From positions 1 through 26,322 of IMG/VR virus record IMGVR_UViG_3300003187_000161: a stretch of 26,322 nt of DNA; one strand, given 5' to 3'. The position numbers were made by a program, and so were the translations under genes. The notes beneath the pieces were generated by a model. That model did not search any database. It was not told the origin of the DNA and saw only the letters and a program-made list of their open reading frames with translations. This document shows positions 1-7,118 of the stretch, in pieces (position 1 is the first letter of the stretch; every line of letters begins with the position of its first letter). The stretch is from a virus.

Positions 1-678
1 TCATTTTCGCCTCAGCGCCAGCCAGACGATGATGGCGATCGCGGCCGTCGCGCCGCCGGCCAGTAGCAACCACCAGGGCAGCGCGGCGATCTCGCGGATG
101 ATCGGGATCGCCGGCGCCGCCGTCTGCAGCCCGTCGGTGACGGCGCCGACCAGCGCGATGCCGCCGCCGCCGGCGACAGCCGCCGTCTTGGCCACGCTTG
201 CAGCGCGGCTGGACAAGACCATGCCCGGCGGCTTCACCCCGGCGCGGAACAGCCCGTCGTCGATGGTCGCCTGACTGTAGATGCAGCGGCCGTTCTCATG
301 CGTGACGATCGCTCTGACCAGCGGGGCGAGATCGGCATAGCTGTGCAGGTCCAGGAGGGCGGAGGGTGCGAATCCGGTCAGCTTCGCGACATGGCCGACA
401 TAGGCGCCGGTGTCGTTCTCATGGCCCGGCGCCCAGCGATTGATGATGCCGCTGATGGTCCGCAGACCGTGCCGGTCCTGATACGCGATCAACAGCACGG
501 CCAGGGCTCGGATGCCCCATTCGACGGCCGAGAACACCTCGAAGCGAGCGCCGTTCCGCCGGTATTCGGTGGTATTGCGGTAGTCGGCGTCGGAGAGTCG
601 GCCCTGCCACTTGTTGGCCGAGCTCCGCTCGATGTTCCCAGGGTTCAGATTCCGCTCGCCGCGGGTCGGTCCAGCCAT
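1..678 (-). CDS. Endolysin: P5-like muramidase with C-terminal membrane anchor
   Basis: Predicted peptidoglycan-degrading lysis enzyme of 225 aa. The N-terminal ~120 residues carry the pattern of the phage structural protein P5 / lytic muramidase family: RGERNLNPGNIERS near the start, then WGIRALAVLLIAYQDRHGL and INRWAPGHENDTGAYVGHVA. The C-terminus has a strong membrane segment (PWWLLLAGGATAAIAIIVWL) closed by a basic LRRK tail, with a more weakly hydrophobic Ala/Gly stretch before it. The start at 678 is chosen because CAGGAG lies at proper spacing and the P5 domain begins there; the longer reading frame upstream is non-coding. It follows the holin on the minus strand, as expected for a lysis module. 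Family assignment is fairly sure; the single or double C-terminal membrane pass is inferred. Confidence 0.82.
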   Translation of the reverse strand: MAGPTRGERNLNPGNIERSSANKWQGRLSDADYRNTTEYRRNGARFEVFSAVEWGIRALAVLLIAYQDRHGLRTISGIINRWAPGHENDTGAYVGHVAKLTGFAPSALLDLHSYADLAPLVRAIVTHENGRCIYSQATIDDGLFRAGVKPPGMVLSSRAASVAKTAAVAGGGGIALVGAVTDGLQTAAPAIPIIREIAALPWWLLLAGGATAAIAIIVWLALRRK

Positions 679-694
679 AGCGATCTCCTGGATT

Positions 695-716
695 GAAAAA
701 GCCCGATCGAGGCGGG
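695..716 (-). terminator. Weak hairpin plus T-run upstream of the endolysin
   Basis: On the minus strand a short CCCG...CGGG stem is followed by CTTTTTC, immediately upstream of the endolysin ribosome binding site. The stem is only about 4 bp, so this may be a decayed terminator. It resembles the stronger hairpin at 1355-1376, which also sits just before a Shine-Dalgarno site. Confidence 0.4.
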
Positions 717-790
717 ACGGGTTGAAGGATTGTCGCTGCCGCTGCACCGTGGCGGTGTCGGGGTCGGCGAAACATCGAAGGGGAGCGGAC

Positions 791-991
791 ATGAACATGC
801 TGTCGAGGATCGTGGTCGCCGTGCTGCTGGCCGCGCTATCCGCATGCTCCGGTGAGCGGGGGCCGGCTCCCCTGCCGAAACCCAAGCAGCCCAGCGTGCT
901 CGACCGGGCCGCCGAACCCCTGGTGAAGGATCTCGGCGGCACCGTGGGCCCACAGGGCGGCATCGTGTTTCAAGGCCAGCCGCCGAAATAG
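791..991 (+). CDS. Small lipoprotein, plus strand, in the lysis module
   Basis: A 66-aa protein beginning MNMLSRIVVAVLLAALSACS, a classical type II signal peptide with lipobox LSAC at residues 16-19, so the predicted mature form is a lipid-anchored peptide of about 48 residues. The mature start is proline-rich (GPAPLPKPKQP) and the end is Gly-rich (GGTVGPQGGIVFQG). The ATG has GGGAGCGG upstream. It lies between holin and endolysin but on the opposite strand, converging with the holin stop at 996. Size, proline content and place recall Rz1-type outer spanins, but the orientation argues against co-expression with the lysis genes. A lysogenic surface lipoprotein is the alternative. Function not recognised. 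Confidence 0.6.
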   Translation: MNMLSRIVVAVLLAALSACSGERGPAPLPKPKQPSVLDRAAEPLVKDLGGTVGPQGGIVFQGQPPK

Positions 992-995
992 ATCT

Positions 996-1313
996 TCAGG
1001 TCGGATCCTGCCGGGCAATCCAGCGATAGAAGACGACCTCGACCACCTGGGGGCCGAGGTAGCCCAGCGTCGCCGCCAGGCCCCAGCGCACTGTCTCGGC
1101 CGCTCCGAGCCAGTCACCGAGAGCGCCTCCCATGATCCCGAGCCCGATCACCGACGGCAGTTCGAAGGATAGCCGTCGGATCGAGAACGGCTTGCCGGTC
1201 GCGGCCCGCTGGGCGTGGCGCATCAGGACGCCGACGCCGGCAGACACCATCGGCCCGATCAGAGTCATCAGAATCGCATACGGCCCGGGTTCAGGCAGGC
1301 TGGGGTCCGCCAT
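996..1313 (-). CDS. Putative holin (LydA / phage holin 3 type)
   Basis: A 105-aa membrane protein upstream of the endolysin. It has an N-terminal hydrophobic segment (ILMTLIGPMVSAGVGVLM), a basic linker (MRHAQRAATGKPFSIRRL), a second hydrophobic segment (LPSVIGLGIMGGALGDWLGA) and a third (WGLAATLGYLGPQVVEVVFY). This three-segment plan with a GYLGP motif near the end fits LydA-type holins, which form inner-membrane lesions that release or activate the endolysin. The start at 1313 has CAGGAGACC upstream. Two hairpins (1334-1351 and 1355-1376) lie just before it, so its translation or transcription may be independently controlled. The family is assigned by eye only. Confidence 0.68.
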   Translation of the reverse strand: MADPSLPEPGPYAILMTLIGPMVSAGVGVLMRHAQRAATGKPFSIRRLSFELPSVIGLGIMGGALGDWLGAAETVRWGLAATLGYLGPQVVEVVFYRWIARQDPT

Positions 1314-1333
1314 GACGGTCTCCTGATTGGGCG

Positions 1334-1351
1334 GCCCGCCGAGGGGCGGGC
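1334..1351 (-). promoter_or_regulatory. Hairpin in the holin 5' leader
   Basis: GCCCGCC and GGCGGGC form a perfect 7-bp stem around a 4-nt loop, a few bases before the holin Shine-Dalgarno site on the minus strand. It has no T-run, so it is not a terminator. It could influence access to the holin ribosome binding site; that role is inferred from position only. Confidence 0.4.
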
Positions 1352-1354
1352 ATC

Positions 1355-1376
1355 AAAAAGCCCGCTGGAGGCGGGC
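1355..1376 (-). terminator. Rho-independent terminator upstream of the holin
   Basis: Read on the minus strand, GCCCGC-CTCCA-GCGGGC is followed directly by TTTTTG: a 6-bp GC stem with a T-run. It lies between the O-antigen cassette and the holin. It could have ended the tailspike transcript before the plus-strand cassette was inserted, or it may now stop antisense transcription of the cassette. Confidence 0.65.
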
Positions 1377-1441
1377 GAAGGCACTGGCGTTCACCGCCGG
1401 GAGCGGCCAAGATCGGCCAGATTCACCATGGCGAATTGCAC

Positions 1442-2755
1442 ATGACCCGGCTTGCCGAGTACAGCCTGATCAACCCTCGCGCATTGACGCCCGCTAGCGT
1501 GCTGCTGTGGATGTGCCTGGCTTGGCTGGCCATTTACTGGCTTGCGCCGGTCGAGATGTACGCCTCAGCGACGAATGCCCCCTACCTTTTGCTCGGATCC
1601 TGTCTGGCGGCGCTTCTCGGAGGCTTGGTGCTGTTCGAATCCAAATCGCTTCCGACGCCAGCGGTTGATCGGGACGACGAGCACCGGCACCTCCGGTTGC
1701 TGTATCGGGTGGCGTTCGTTCTTGGCACTCTCGGCATTATCCTTCGAGTGGCCGACTGGGTCTTCCTGCGCGGCCTCACGATCGACACCGGGTTCATGGA
1801 AAACCGTGAGAAGATCGAGAGCGCCGGATCCAATGCGTTCTCGATGGCGTCGACCTTGTTGGTTCCATTCACTGTTGTCCCGTATATGCTCTACGCAGTC
1901 GCTCGGCGAAATGGATTGCAGGTCGGCAGGACGTGGACTGGCATTGGGCTCGCGCTTTTGTGGCCACTTCTCACGATCGTTATCGGCTCTCGGTCGAGTA
2001 TGTTCATGAGCATTGGCATGCTGGCGATCGCTCGCCTGATCATTTTTCGCCGAACATCCAAGCTGGCCGTGGCGGCTATCATTCTTGGATTTGTTGGCCT
2101 CATTTATGTCGGAGGCCTCCTTTTCATTGCCCGCCTCACAGAGATCGGCCTGAAAGTAGAAGGTGTCATCAAATTTTCCGCTTTCACACACTTGGTGCCG
2201 GTCACTAACGATTACTACCACTTCGTGTCAACGTTGCCGAACTGGCAAAATGATAGCGCATTTATAGCAACAACTTTTGCGCAATATGTATTGCATGGAG
2301 TTCCAGAATTTATTTACCTGACTGAACATTATACCAAAGGCGAACAATGGGGTCTGTATGGGTTCTCATTTTTTCCAAGACTCGCAGCCACTCTGTGGGG
2401 CGTCACATACGACGCGAATGTTTTGGTATTTTCTACACCACGTGTTGGGACGTACACTACGATGTTCGGTCCCTTTTATGTTGACTATGGACCATTGACG
2501 CCGATCTTCTGCCTTCTGCTTGGCGGCTTCATTTCATTCACTAGAAAGCGGGTTTTGCAAGGCGACATCGCTGCTCTTCCATTATATATTACCTTCGTGA
2601 TGCAGGTATCTGCTGCAATTATAGTAAATACATTTCTTGCAGCGTACGGCATTTTTTTCAATCTTGCGTTCATAGGCTTTTGGATCGGAGTGACGATGCT
2701 TCGATCAAGACCCAACAAAAGGCCTGTCTGGAGCGCACAAGGGGCTAAACCATGA
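1442..2755 (+). CDS. wzy: O-antigen / oligosaccharide repeat-unit polymerase (Wzy-like)
   Basis: A 437-aa polytopic membrane protein with roughly ten to twelve hydrophobic segments, for example VLLWMCLAWLAIYWLA and LLLGSCLAALLGGLVLFE. It has the GSRSSMFMSIGML motif and a large periplasmic loop of the Wzy-type polymerases that join lipid-linked O-antigen repeats in the periplasm. ATG 1442 is chosen over the in-frame TTG two codons upstream, although neither has a good ribosome site. A 5-codon ORF (1428-1445) ends in an ATGA overlap with this start. The acyltransferase follows with another ATGA overlap, so the two are translationally coupled. The segment from about 2200 to 2660 is visibly richer in A+T than its neighbours, which suggests horizontal origin. 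Function is known for the family; the specific linkage is unknown. Confidence 0.8.
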   Translation: MTRLAEYSLINPRALTPASVLLWMCLAWLAIYWLAPVEMYASATNAPYLLLGSCLAALLGGLVLFESKSLPTPAVDRDDEHRHLRLLYRVAFVLGTLGIILRVADWVFLRGLTIDTGFMENREKIESAGSNAFSMASTLLVPFTVVPYMLYAVARRNGLQVGRTWTGIGLALLWPLLTIVIGSRSSMFMSIGMLAIARLIIFRRTSKLAVAAIILGFVGLIYVGGLLFIARLTEIGLKVEGVIKFSAFTHLVPVTNDYYHFVSTLPNWQNDSAFIATTFAQYVLHGVPEFIYLTEHYTKGEQWGLYGFSFFPRLAATLWGVTYDANVLVFSTPRVGTYTTMFGPFYVDYGPLTPIFCLLLGGFISFTRKRVLQGDIAALPLYITFVMQVSAAIIVNTFLAAYGIFFNLAFIGFWIGVTMLRSRPNKRPVWSAQGAKP

Positions 2756-3864
2756 CGGCCGGCTCAAAGCCAAACCGCCTCGCCTATATCGATTCTCTCC
2801 GAGGCATCGCGGCCCTGATGGTGGTGCTGATGCACAACATCCAGCCGATCGCGACAGGCTCGGTCAGGGCGCTGATCTATGACGTCATCGATCCTGGGAA
2901 AGTCGGCGTGGTGGTGTTCTTCGCGATCAGCGGTTTCGTGATCCCATTCAGCTTTTCCAAGGGACCCGCTACGCTGCGGCGGTTCGCGATCTCTCGACTT
3001 TTCCGGCTGTACCCGGCCTACTGGCTTTCGTTGGTTGGATATCTCGCGCTCATGGCAATGGCCGGTGCATCTCTGCCGTCGCCCGCCACCATACTGGCCA
3101 ATGTAACGATGGCTCAGACCGCGCTCGGGCAACCCAACGTCATTGGCGTCTACTGGACCCTGTTCATCGAGCTAATCTTCTACATCTTGTGCGCGGCAGT
3201 CTTTGCCGCCGGTCTGTTGCGTGCTCCCCGCTTTACGCTCTGGGCGAGCCTCACTTGGCTGGGAGCCGCGGTCGTGTTCGCCATCGCCCGCTATTATCTG
3301 GAACGCAAGATTCCTGTAGCCATCCCCCTTTCGCTCTCGATCATGTTCTGGGGAACTCTATGGCGCGAGGCGACTGTGAACCGCTCCGAGGCCCACCTCC
3401 GCTACGCGATCTGGATGCTCCCGCTTTACGCCGCGGCCATTCCTGTCGTTAGCCTCCTGGGTTACTCCGTGGACCTCGGCCTGGAGGAGAATTGGGTCAG
3501 GTATGCGGTCTCCTATCTGGCGGCCATCGCGATCTTCGTCACGTTGACGACCGCGATCCGCATCTCCGGCCGCCTTCCGGTCTTGCTGGGCACTATCAGC
3601 TATAGCCTCTACCTTTTCCACGTTCATGCCAGGGAAGTCGTCGAAATGGCTTTCGCATTCGTTGGCGTGGAGCCCTCGCCCTGGATCGCAGTGCTGCTCT
3701 CAATTCTTAGCGCTGTCGCCCTGGCTTGGGTCATCTTCAGTTTGGTCGAGCGGTCAATGAACGCGGCTGGGCATCGTATTGCTGAGTCGCTTGCTGCGAG
3801 AGAGGCGCGACAGACATGCATGCGGGCGGTCGAGAAGAAGATCAGCGGCCAGGCATCGCCTTGA
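2752..3864 (+). CDS. Acyltransferase 3 family O-antigen acetylase
   Basis: A 370-aa integral membrane acyltransferase (AT3 family), which typically transfers acetyl groups to surface polysaccharide. The diagnostic N-terminus is YIDSLRGIAALMVVLMHN, with the conserved Arg (residue 17) and His (residue 27) region in the first membrane segment, followed by KVGVVVFFAISGFVI and YWTLFIELIFYIL. About ten hydrophobic segments follow, ending in a basic cytoplasmic tail. The start overlaps the polymerase stop (ATGA). In serotype-converting phages, a polymerase plus an acetylase changes the O-antigen that serves as phage receptor. That role is inferred from the pairing and from the adjacent tailspike. 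Confidence 0.88.
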   Translation: MTAGSKPNRLAYIDSLRGIAALMVVLMHNIQPIATGSVRALIYDVIDPGKVGVVVFFAISGFVIPFSFSKGPATLRRFAISRLFRLYPAYWLSLVGYLALMAMAGASLPSPATILANVTMAQTALGQPNVIGVYWTLFIELIFYILCAAVFAAGLLRAPRFTLWASLTWLGAAVVFAIARYYLERKIPVAIPLSLSIMFWGTLWREATVNRSEAHLRYAIWMLPLYAAAIPVVSLLGYSVDLGLEENWVRYAVSYLAAIAIFVTLTTAIRISGRLPVLLGTISYSLYLFHVHAREVVEMAFAFVGVEPSPWIAVLLSILSAVALAWVIFSLVERSMNAAGHRIAESLAAREARQTCMRAVEKKISGQASP

Positions 3865-3869
3865 CATAA

Positions 3870-3881
3870 GCGCTCGAGCGC
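3870..3881. repeat. 12-bp perfect palindrome between acyltransferase and methyltransferase
   Basis: GCGCTCGAGCGC is a perfect palindrome just after the acyltransferase stop. It lies in the only real gap (51 bp) within the cassette. It could be an operator or a chance GC palindrome. No matching promoter pair was found around it. Confidence 0.3.
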
Positions 3882-3915
3882 AACAGGGTGCCGTCGATTT
3901 CACAGGGCCATTGGA

Positions 3916-4722
3916 ATGATCAACGACACAGAGACGGCGGATGGCTCGACCACTAAGCACCGCCGGTCCCTGCGCCGTGCTTTGGTAAATTGGCTATGGC
4001 CGATCGTTAGCGACTTTCCACGCGAACTGCTCCGCACAAAGATGGTGCGCTTTATTGTCAGCGCAGTGCGCTACGTTTGGTTCGTGCTGATCCTGCGGCG
4101 ACTTCGGACAGTTTCGGGCACCGACGGCGTCGCTGCGAGCACCATCAAACACAACCTGCGGGGCATGCTGGACCTGCACGTCGAGCGATCGCTCCGGCTC
4201 ATCTATCCAATCTCGATGTGGGCGGCTGCACGGCGGCTCAGTCTCGCCGACCAGAAGGTTCTGACCATCGGCCCCCGGACCGAGGGTGAGATCTTCAATC
4301 TTGTGGCGCATGGCTTCCGGCGCCGCAACATTTCGGCGATCGATCTGATCAGCTACTCGCCGACCATCCAACTCGGCGACATGCACGAGATGCCGTTCTC
4401 AACTAACACCTTCGACGTGATCATCGTTGGCTGGGTGATCTCCTATTCCGACAGAAAGGACGTCGCCGCAGCGGAGATCGCCCGGGTGGCCAAGCCGGGC
4501 GCTGTCATTGCCATTGGAATCGAGTGGGGCCGGAAGTCGCCGGAGCAGGTCGCCGCGGAGAAGACCGGATACATCGTCGGCTCGGCCACGCGCCTGCCCA
4601 CCGCTCAGGCGATTCTGGACCTGTTCGGGGATCGCGTCGACCGGATCTATGCCAAGGTCGACGACCAGGATTTCGCGCCTGAGGAGGCGGGCGATCTCCT
4701 GGTCGTGTTCCGGCTGCGCTAG
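3916..4722 (+). CDS. SAM-dependent methyltransferase-like protein of the O-antigen cassette
   Basis: A 268-aa protein with a class I methyltransferase core in its C-terminal half. Motif I-like VLTIGPRTEGEIF is followed by ISAIDLISYSP and then by GDMHEMPFSTNTFDVIIVGW, the Methyltransf_11 post-motif block. EIARVAKPGAVIAIGIEW completes the fold. Motif I is GPRTEGE rather than GxGxG, which occurs in some sugar-associated relatives. The first ~80 residues are basic and hydrophobic (VRFIVSAVRYVWFVLIL), suggesting membrane association. The gene ends 18 bp from the convergent tailspike stop. Most likely it methylates a surface sugar, completing a polymerase-acetylase-methylase set; the substrate is unknown. 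The start codon has no strong ribosome site, so a nearby alternative is possible. Confidence 0.75.
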   Translation: MINDTETADGSTTKHRRSLRRALVNWLWPIVSDFPRELLRTKMVRFIVSAVRYVWFVLILRRLRTVSGTDGVAASTIKHNLRGMLDLHVERSLRLIYPISMWAAARRLSLADQKVLTIGPRTEGEIFNLVAHGFRRRNISAIDLISYSPTIQLGDMHEMPFSTNTFDVIIVGWVISYSDRKDVAAAEIARVAKPGAVIAIGIEWGRKSPEQVAAEKTGYIVGSATRLPTAQAILDLFGDRVDRIYAKVDDQDFAPEEAGDLLVVFRLR

Positions 4723-4740
4723 ATCAAAAGCTGCTATAGA

Positions 4741-7068
4741 TCAAAGATTGAAAGCGTCTCGTTTGGTGAAGGTCACTACACCATTGTCGTTGATGACCCT
4801 GGTACCGCTCGGGCGCTCAGTGGTGCACTCGACATACGTGGTTGTGAAGTCTGCGGGAATTGACGTGCGGCCAGAGACGGGATTCACGCCACCCCAAAGC
4901 TCGCCATTGACTGGTGTGCCGATGTGGACGCCCTTTATTTCGACAATTGCCTTGCCGCCCGCATAGCCCCCCGACAGATAGCCGTAGAGGCCGACGCCGC
5001 CGGGGTCTAGGTCGGTGCCCTCGACCGTACCGGCTGCAAACATCGCGATCTCGGCAGGAGCATTGGCACCGCCAATGACTTCGATTTGGGCGTTGGCGCA
5101 CCTGGCAATCTTACCACCAATGATTTTGAAGTCGCAGCTCGCGGGGACAATTCCGTCCTTCCCGCAGTCGACTATGTCTGGGTTGATCACGATCATCTTG
5201 GCCCGCAGGCCCACGCTCGATGCATGATTGGAAATGGCATCCCCGTTGATGCTCCGTTTCATCTTTGGATGATCATAGACAGATACCGGCGGCGCCAAGA
5301 GGGTTTCGGCATAGCCGGCCGGGAACGTGCGCGCTGCCAGGTCGTTCTGAGCCGCGTCCCACCAGCAGTCCTGATAGTAAGCGTTGCCCGCAGCGTCCTC
5401 GGTCCCATTCACCTCGGCCCATTCGAAGCCGCAATGACGGAATACCGCGGTTGCCCGGTCGAGATAGACGTTGTAGATGCCGCCCCGGCTGAACACGACG
5501 TTCTCGCACTCGATCTGCGGCGCGCCGATGCAGTATAGCGTGGCTTCGCTGATGTTGACTTCCATCGGCGTTGCGGCTGGCACGGTTCCCAGACTGTCGG
5601 GGATGCGGACGTAGAGGTTTCCCCCGGAGACGCGCCGCCCGCCCGCAGTCTCGGTCTCAAGAGTTGCGGGAGCAACACCCCTATATGGCAAGATGCTGTC
5701 AGGCAGGCTGTACCAGGGCCTAGGGTTCATGGCCACGCCGATCAAGTAAATCCCGCCCGAATTGGCTGTGTTGGCGTTGCCGGCCGCGTTTTTGTTAGGT
5801 CGGAAATAGACCTTGGTCGTGCCGCCGAGCAGGGTCCAGTCGGCGGGAGTGTGCTCAGCGCTGATGATCTTGGTCTGTGACCCACCCCGGCCCCGGATCC
5901 TGTACCGGGCGAACACCTTGTCATCCGCTACGATCGCGGCGCGCAACTCGGCCGACAGGATCCTCACATCGAGTGTCGACAGCCGGTTGGCGAGGGCGAT
6001 GGCGACCGCCTCGTCCCAGGTCTTGACTGGCGCCGACAGCATGCCGTTGCCGCTGATCGCGGCGCCGCTGTCGACGTGCACAACCGTGCCGTTGAAACCG
6101 ATCCGCTTCACGCTGATGAGCGTCGCTGAAGCACTGACCGGCGTAACGATGCCGACAACGACACGGCCAATCGGCAGCACGCCGGGCGCCGACACCTTGA
6201 CCTTGGAGATGCCGTTGACAAACATCTCCAGGTTCAGGCTCCGGTTCGAGAGCACCTGCGCCTTGATTTTCAAAACATCGTTGACGGCAAACGGCGCGGG
6301 CTGCGCATCCGTGCCTGCTTGCGGAACGGTGGCATAGCCTGAGACGATGCCGCCGACGCCTTGGTAGTTCTGGCCGTAGATTCCGGCGCCGGCCGCAGGA
6401 TTGCGCCAGTGATATAGGATTGCTCCGGTTGAGATATCGCCCGAAGTTGCGGTGTCGGTGCCGATGAACGGCCCACCGTCCCCGCCGATCGTGCCGGCGG
6501 TGAGTTTGAACTCAGCCTCGATTGTGTCTCCTGGGACCAGGTCATAAGGCATCTTTACCCCGACCGGCCATACCTGCGGCAGTGCCCCGGTCGTGTCGAT
6601 CTTATAGGAAGCTTCCGTCGCGGTGATAGTCCAGCGCGTGGCCGGATTCGAGATTGTCGTCCAGGTCTGCCCGTAACCGGTTTTCGCCTTGAAGTTGGCT
6701 CGAGCAGGCAGGCCAGGCACACCGGTCTTGATGTCGTCGATGTCGCCGTTGGTAACGTCGATCCGCGTTTCAATGGATGAGATTCGGTCTACGCCCGCGA
6801 TCCACTGATTCAGGGAGTCGTTGAACACCCAGACGGTCGGAAAATTGTTGGCCGCGGTCGGATCGGACCACAGCAGCGCGGGCGTGCCGTCCTCCTGCGT
6901 CAGGTCGGCATCCATGACCCCCTTGTTGGGATAGGTCTTCATGCCTGCGGCCGTGGCGATGGCCTCGAGGAACCGGCCCCAGCGGCGGACGTCCACCTTG
7001 TTCGGCTCGTGGACCGAGCCGTCGGGGTTGTAGTCCGCCCAGATCTCGTCAACATTCGGCGTGGCCAT
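4741..7068 (-). CDS. Tailspike / tail fiber with beta-helix domain
   Basis: A 775-aa receptor-binding protein. Residues 1-~100 form a virion-attachment head (MATPNVDEIWADYNPDGS onward, with NDSLNQWIAGVDRI near 83-96). Residues ~120-320 look like a beta-sandwich (carbohydrate-binding/concanavalin-like) domain. From ~330, VVHVDSGAAISGNGMLSAPV introduces a right-handed parallel beta-helix typical of polysaccharide-degrading or polysaccharide-binding tailspikes, running to ~740 through repeated short strands such as DFKIIGGKIARCANAQIEVI. It is the last virion gene before the O-antigen cassette, and its stop converges with the methyltransferase. Co-location suggests that its target is the same surface polysaccharide the cassette alters. 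Catalytic residues cannot be assigned by eye. Confidence 0.85.
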   Translation of the reverse strand: MATPNVDEIWADYNPDGSVHEPNKVDVRRWGRFLEAIATAAGMKTYPNKGVMDADLTQEDGTPALLWSDPTAANNFPTVWVFNDSLNQWIAGVDRISSIETRIDVTNGDIDDIKTGVPGLPARANFKAKTGYGQTWTTISNPATRWTITATEASYKIDTTGALPQVWPVGVKMPYDLVPGDTIEAEFKLTAGTIGGDGGPFIGTDTATSGDISTGAILYHWRNPAAGAGIYGQNYQGVGGIVSGYATVPQAGTDAQPAPFAVNDVLKIKAQVLSNRSLNLEMFVNGISKVKVSAPGVLPIGRVVVGIVTPVSASATLISVKRIGFNGTVVHVDSGAAISGNGMLSAPVKTWDEAVAIALANRLSTLDVRILSAELRAAIVADDKVFARYRIRGRGGSQTKIISAEHTPADWTLLGGTTKVYFRPNKNAAGNANTANSGGIYLIGVAMNPRPWYSLPDSILPYRGVAPATLETETAGGRRVSGGNLYVRIPDSLGTVPAATPMEVNISEATLYCIGAPQIECENVVFSRGGIYNVYLDRATAVFRHCGFEWAEVNGTEDAAGNAYYQDCWWDAAQNDLAARTFPAGYAETLLAPPVSVYDHPKMKRSINGDAISNHASSVGLRAKMIVINPDIVDCGKDGIVPASCDFKIIGGKIARCANAQIEVIGGANAPAEIAMFAAGTVEGTDLDPGGVGLYGYLSGGYAGGKAIVEIKGVHIGTPVNGELWGGVNPVSGRTSIPADFTTTYVECTTERPSGTRVINDNGVVTFTKRDAFNL

Positions 7069-7118
7069 GGCGGCATCGCTCCATCAGGTTATCGGGTAGA
7101 ACCGCCGTGGCGGCGGGA

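Noticed and set aside
3861-3889. TTGACA as a -35 box for the methyltransferase
   Set aside because: It overlaps the acyltransferase stop, and no acceptable -10 hexamer lies 16-18 bp downstream.
7095-7112. Terminator between the tail-tip gene and the tailspike
   Set aside because: CCGCCG/CGGCGG forms a short stem on the minus strand, but only TTCT follows, so the T-run is inadequate.
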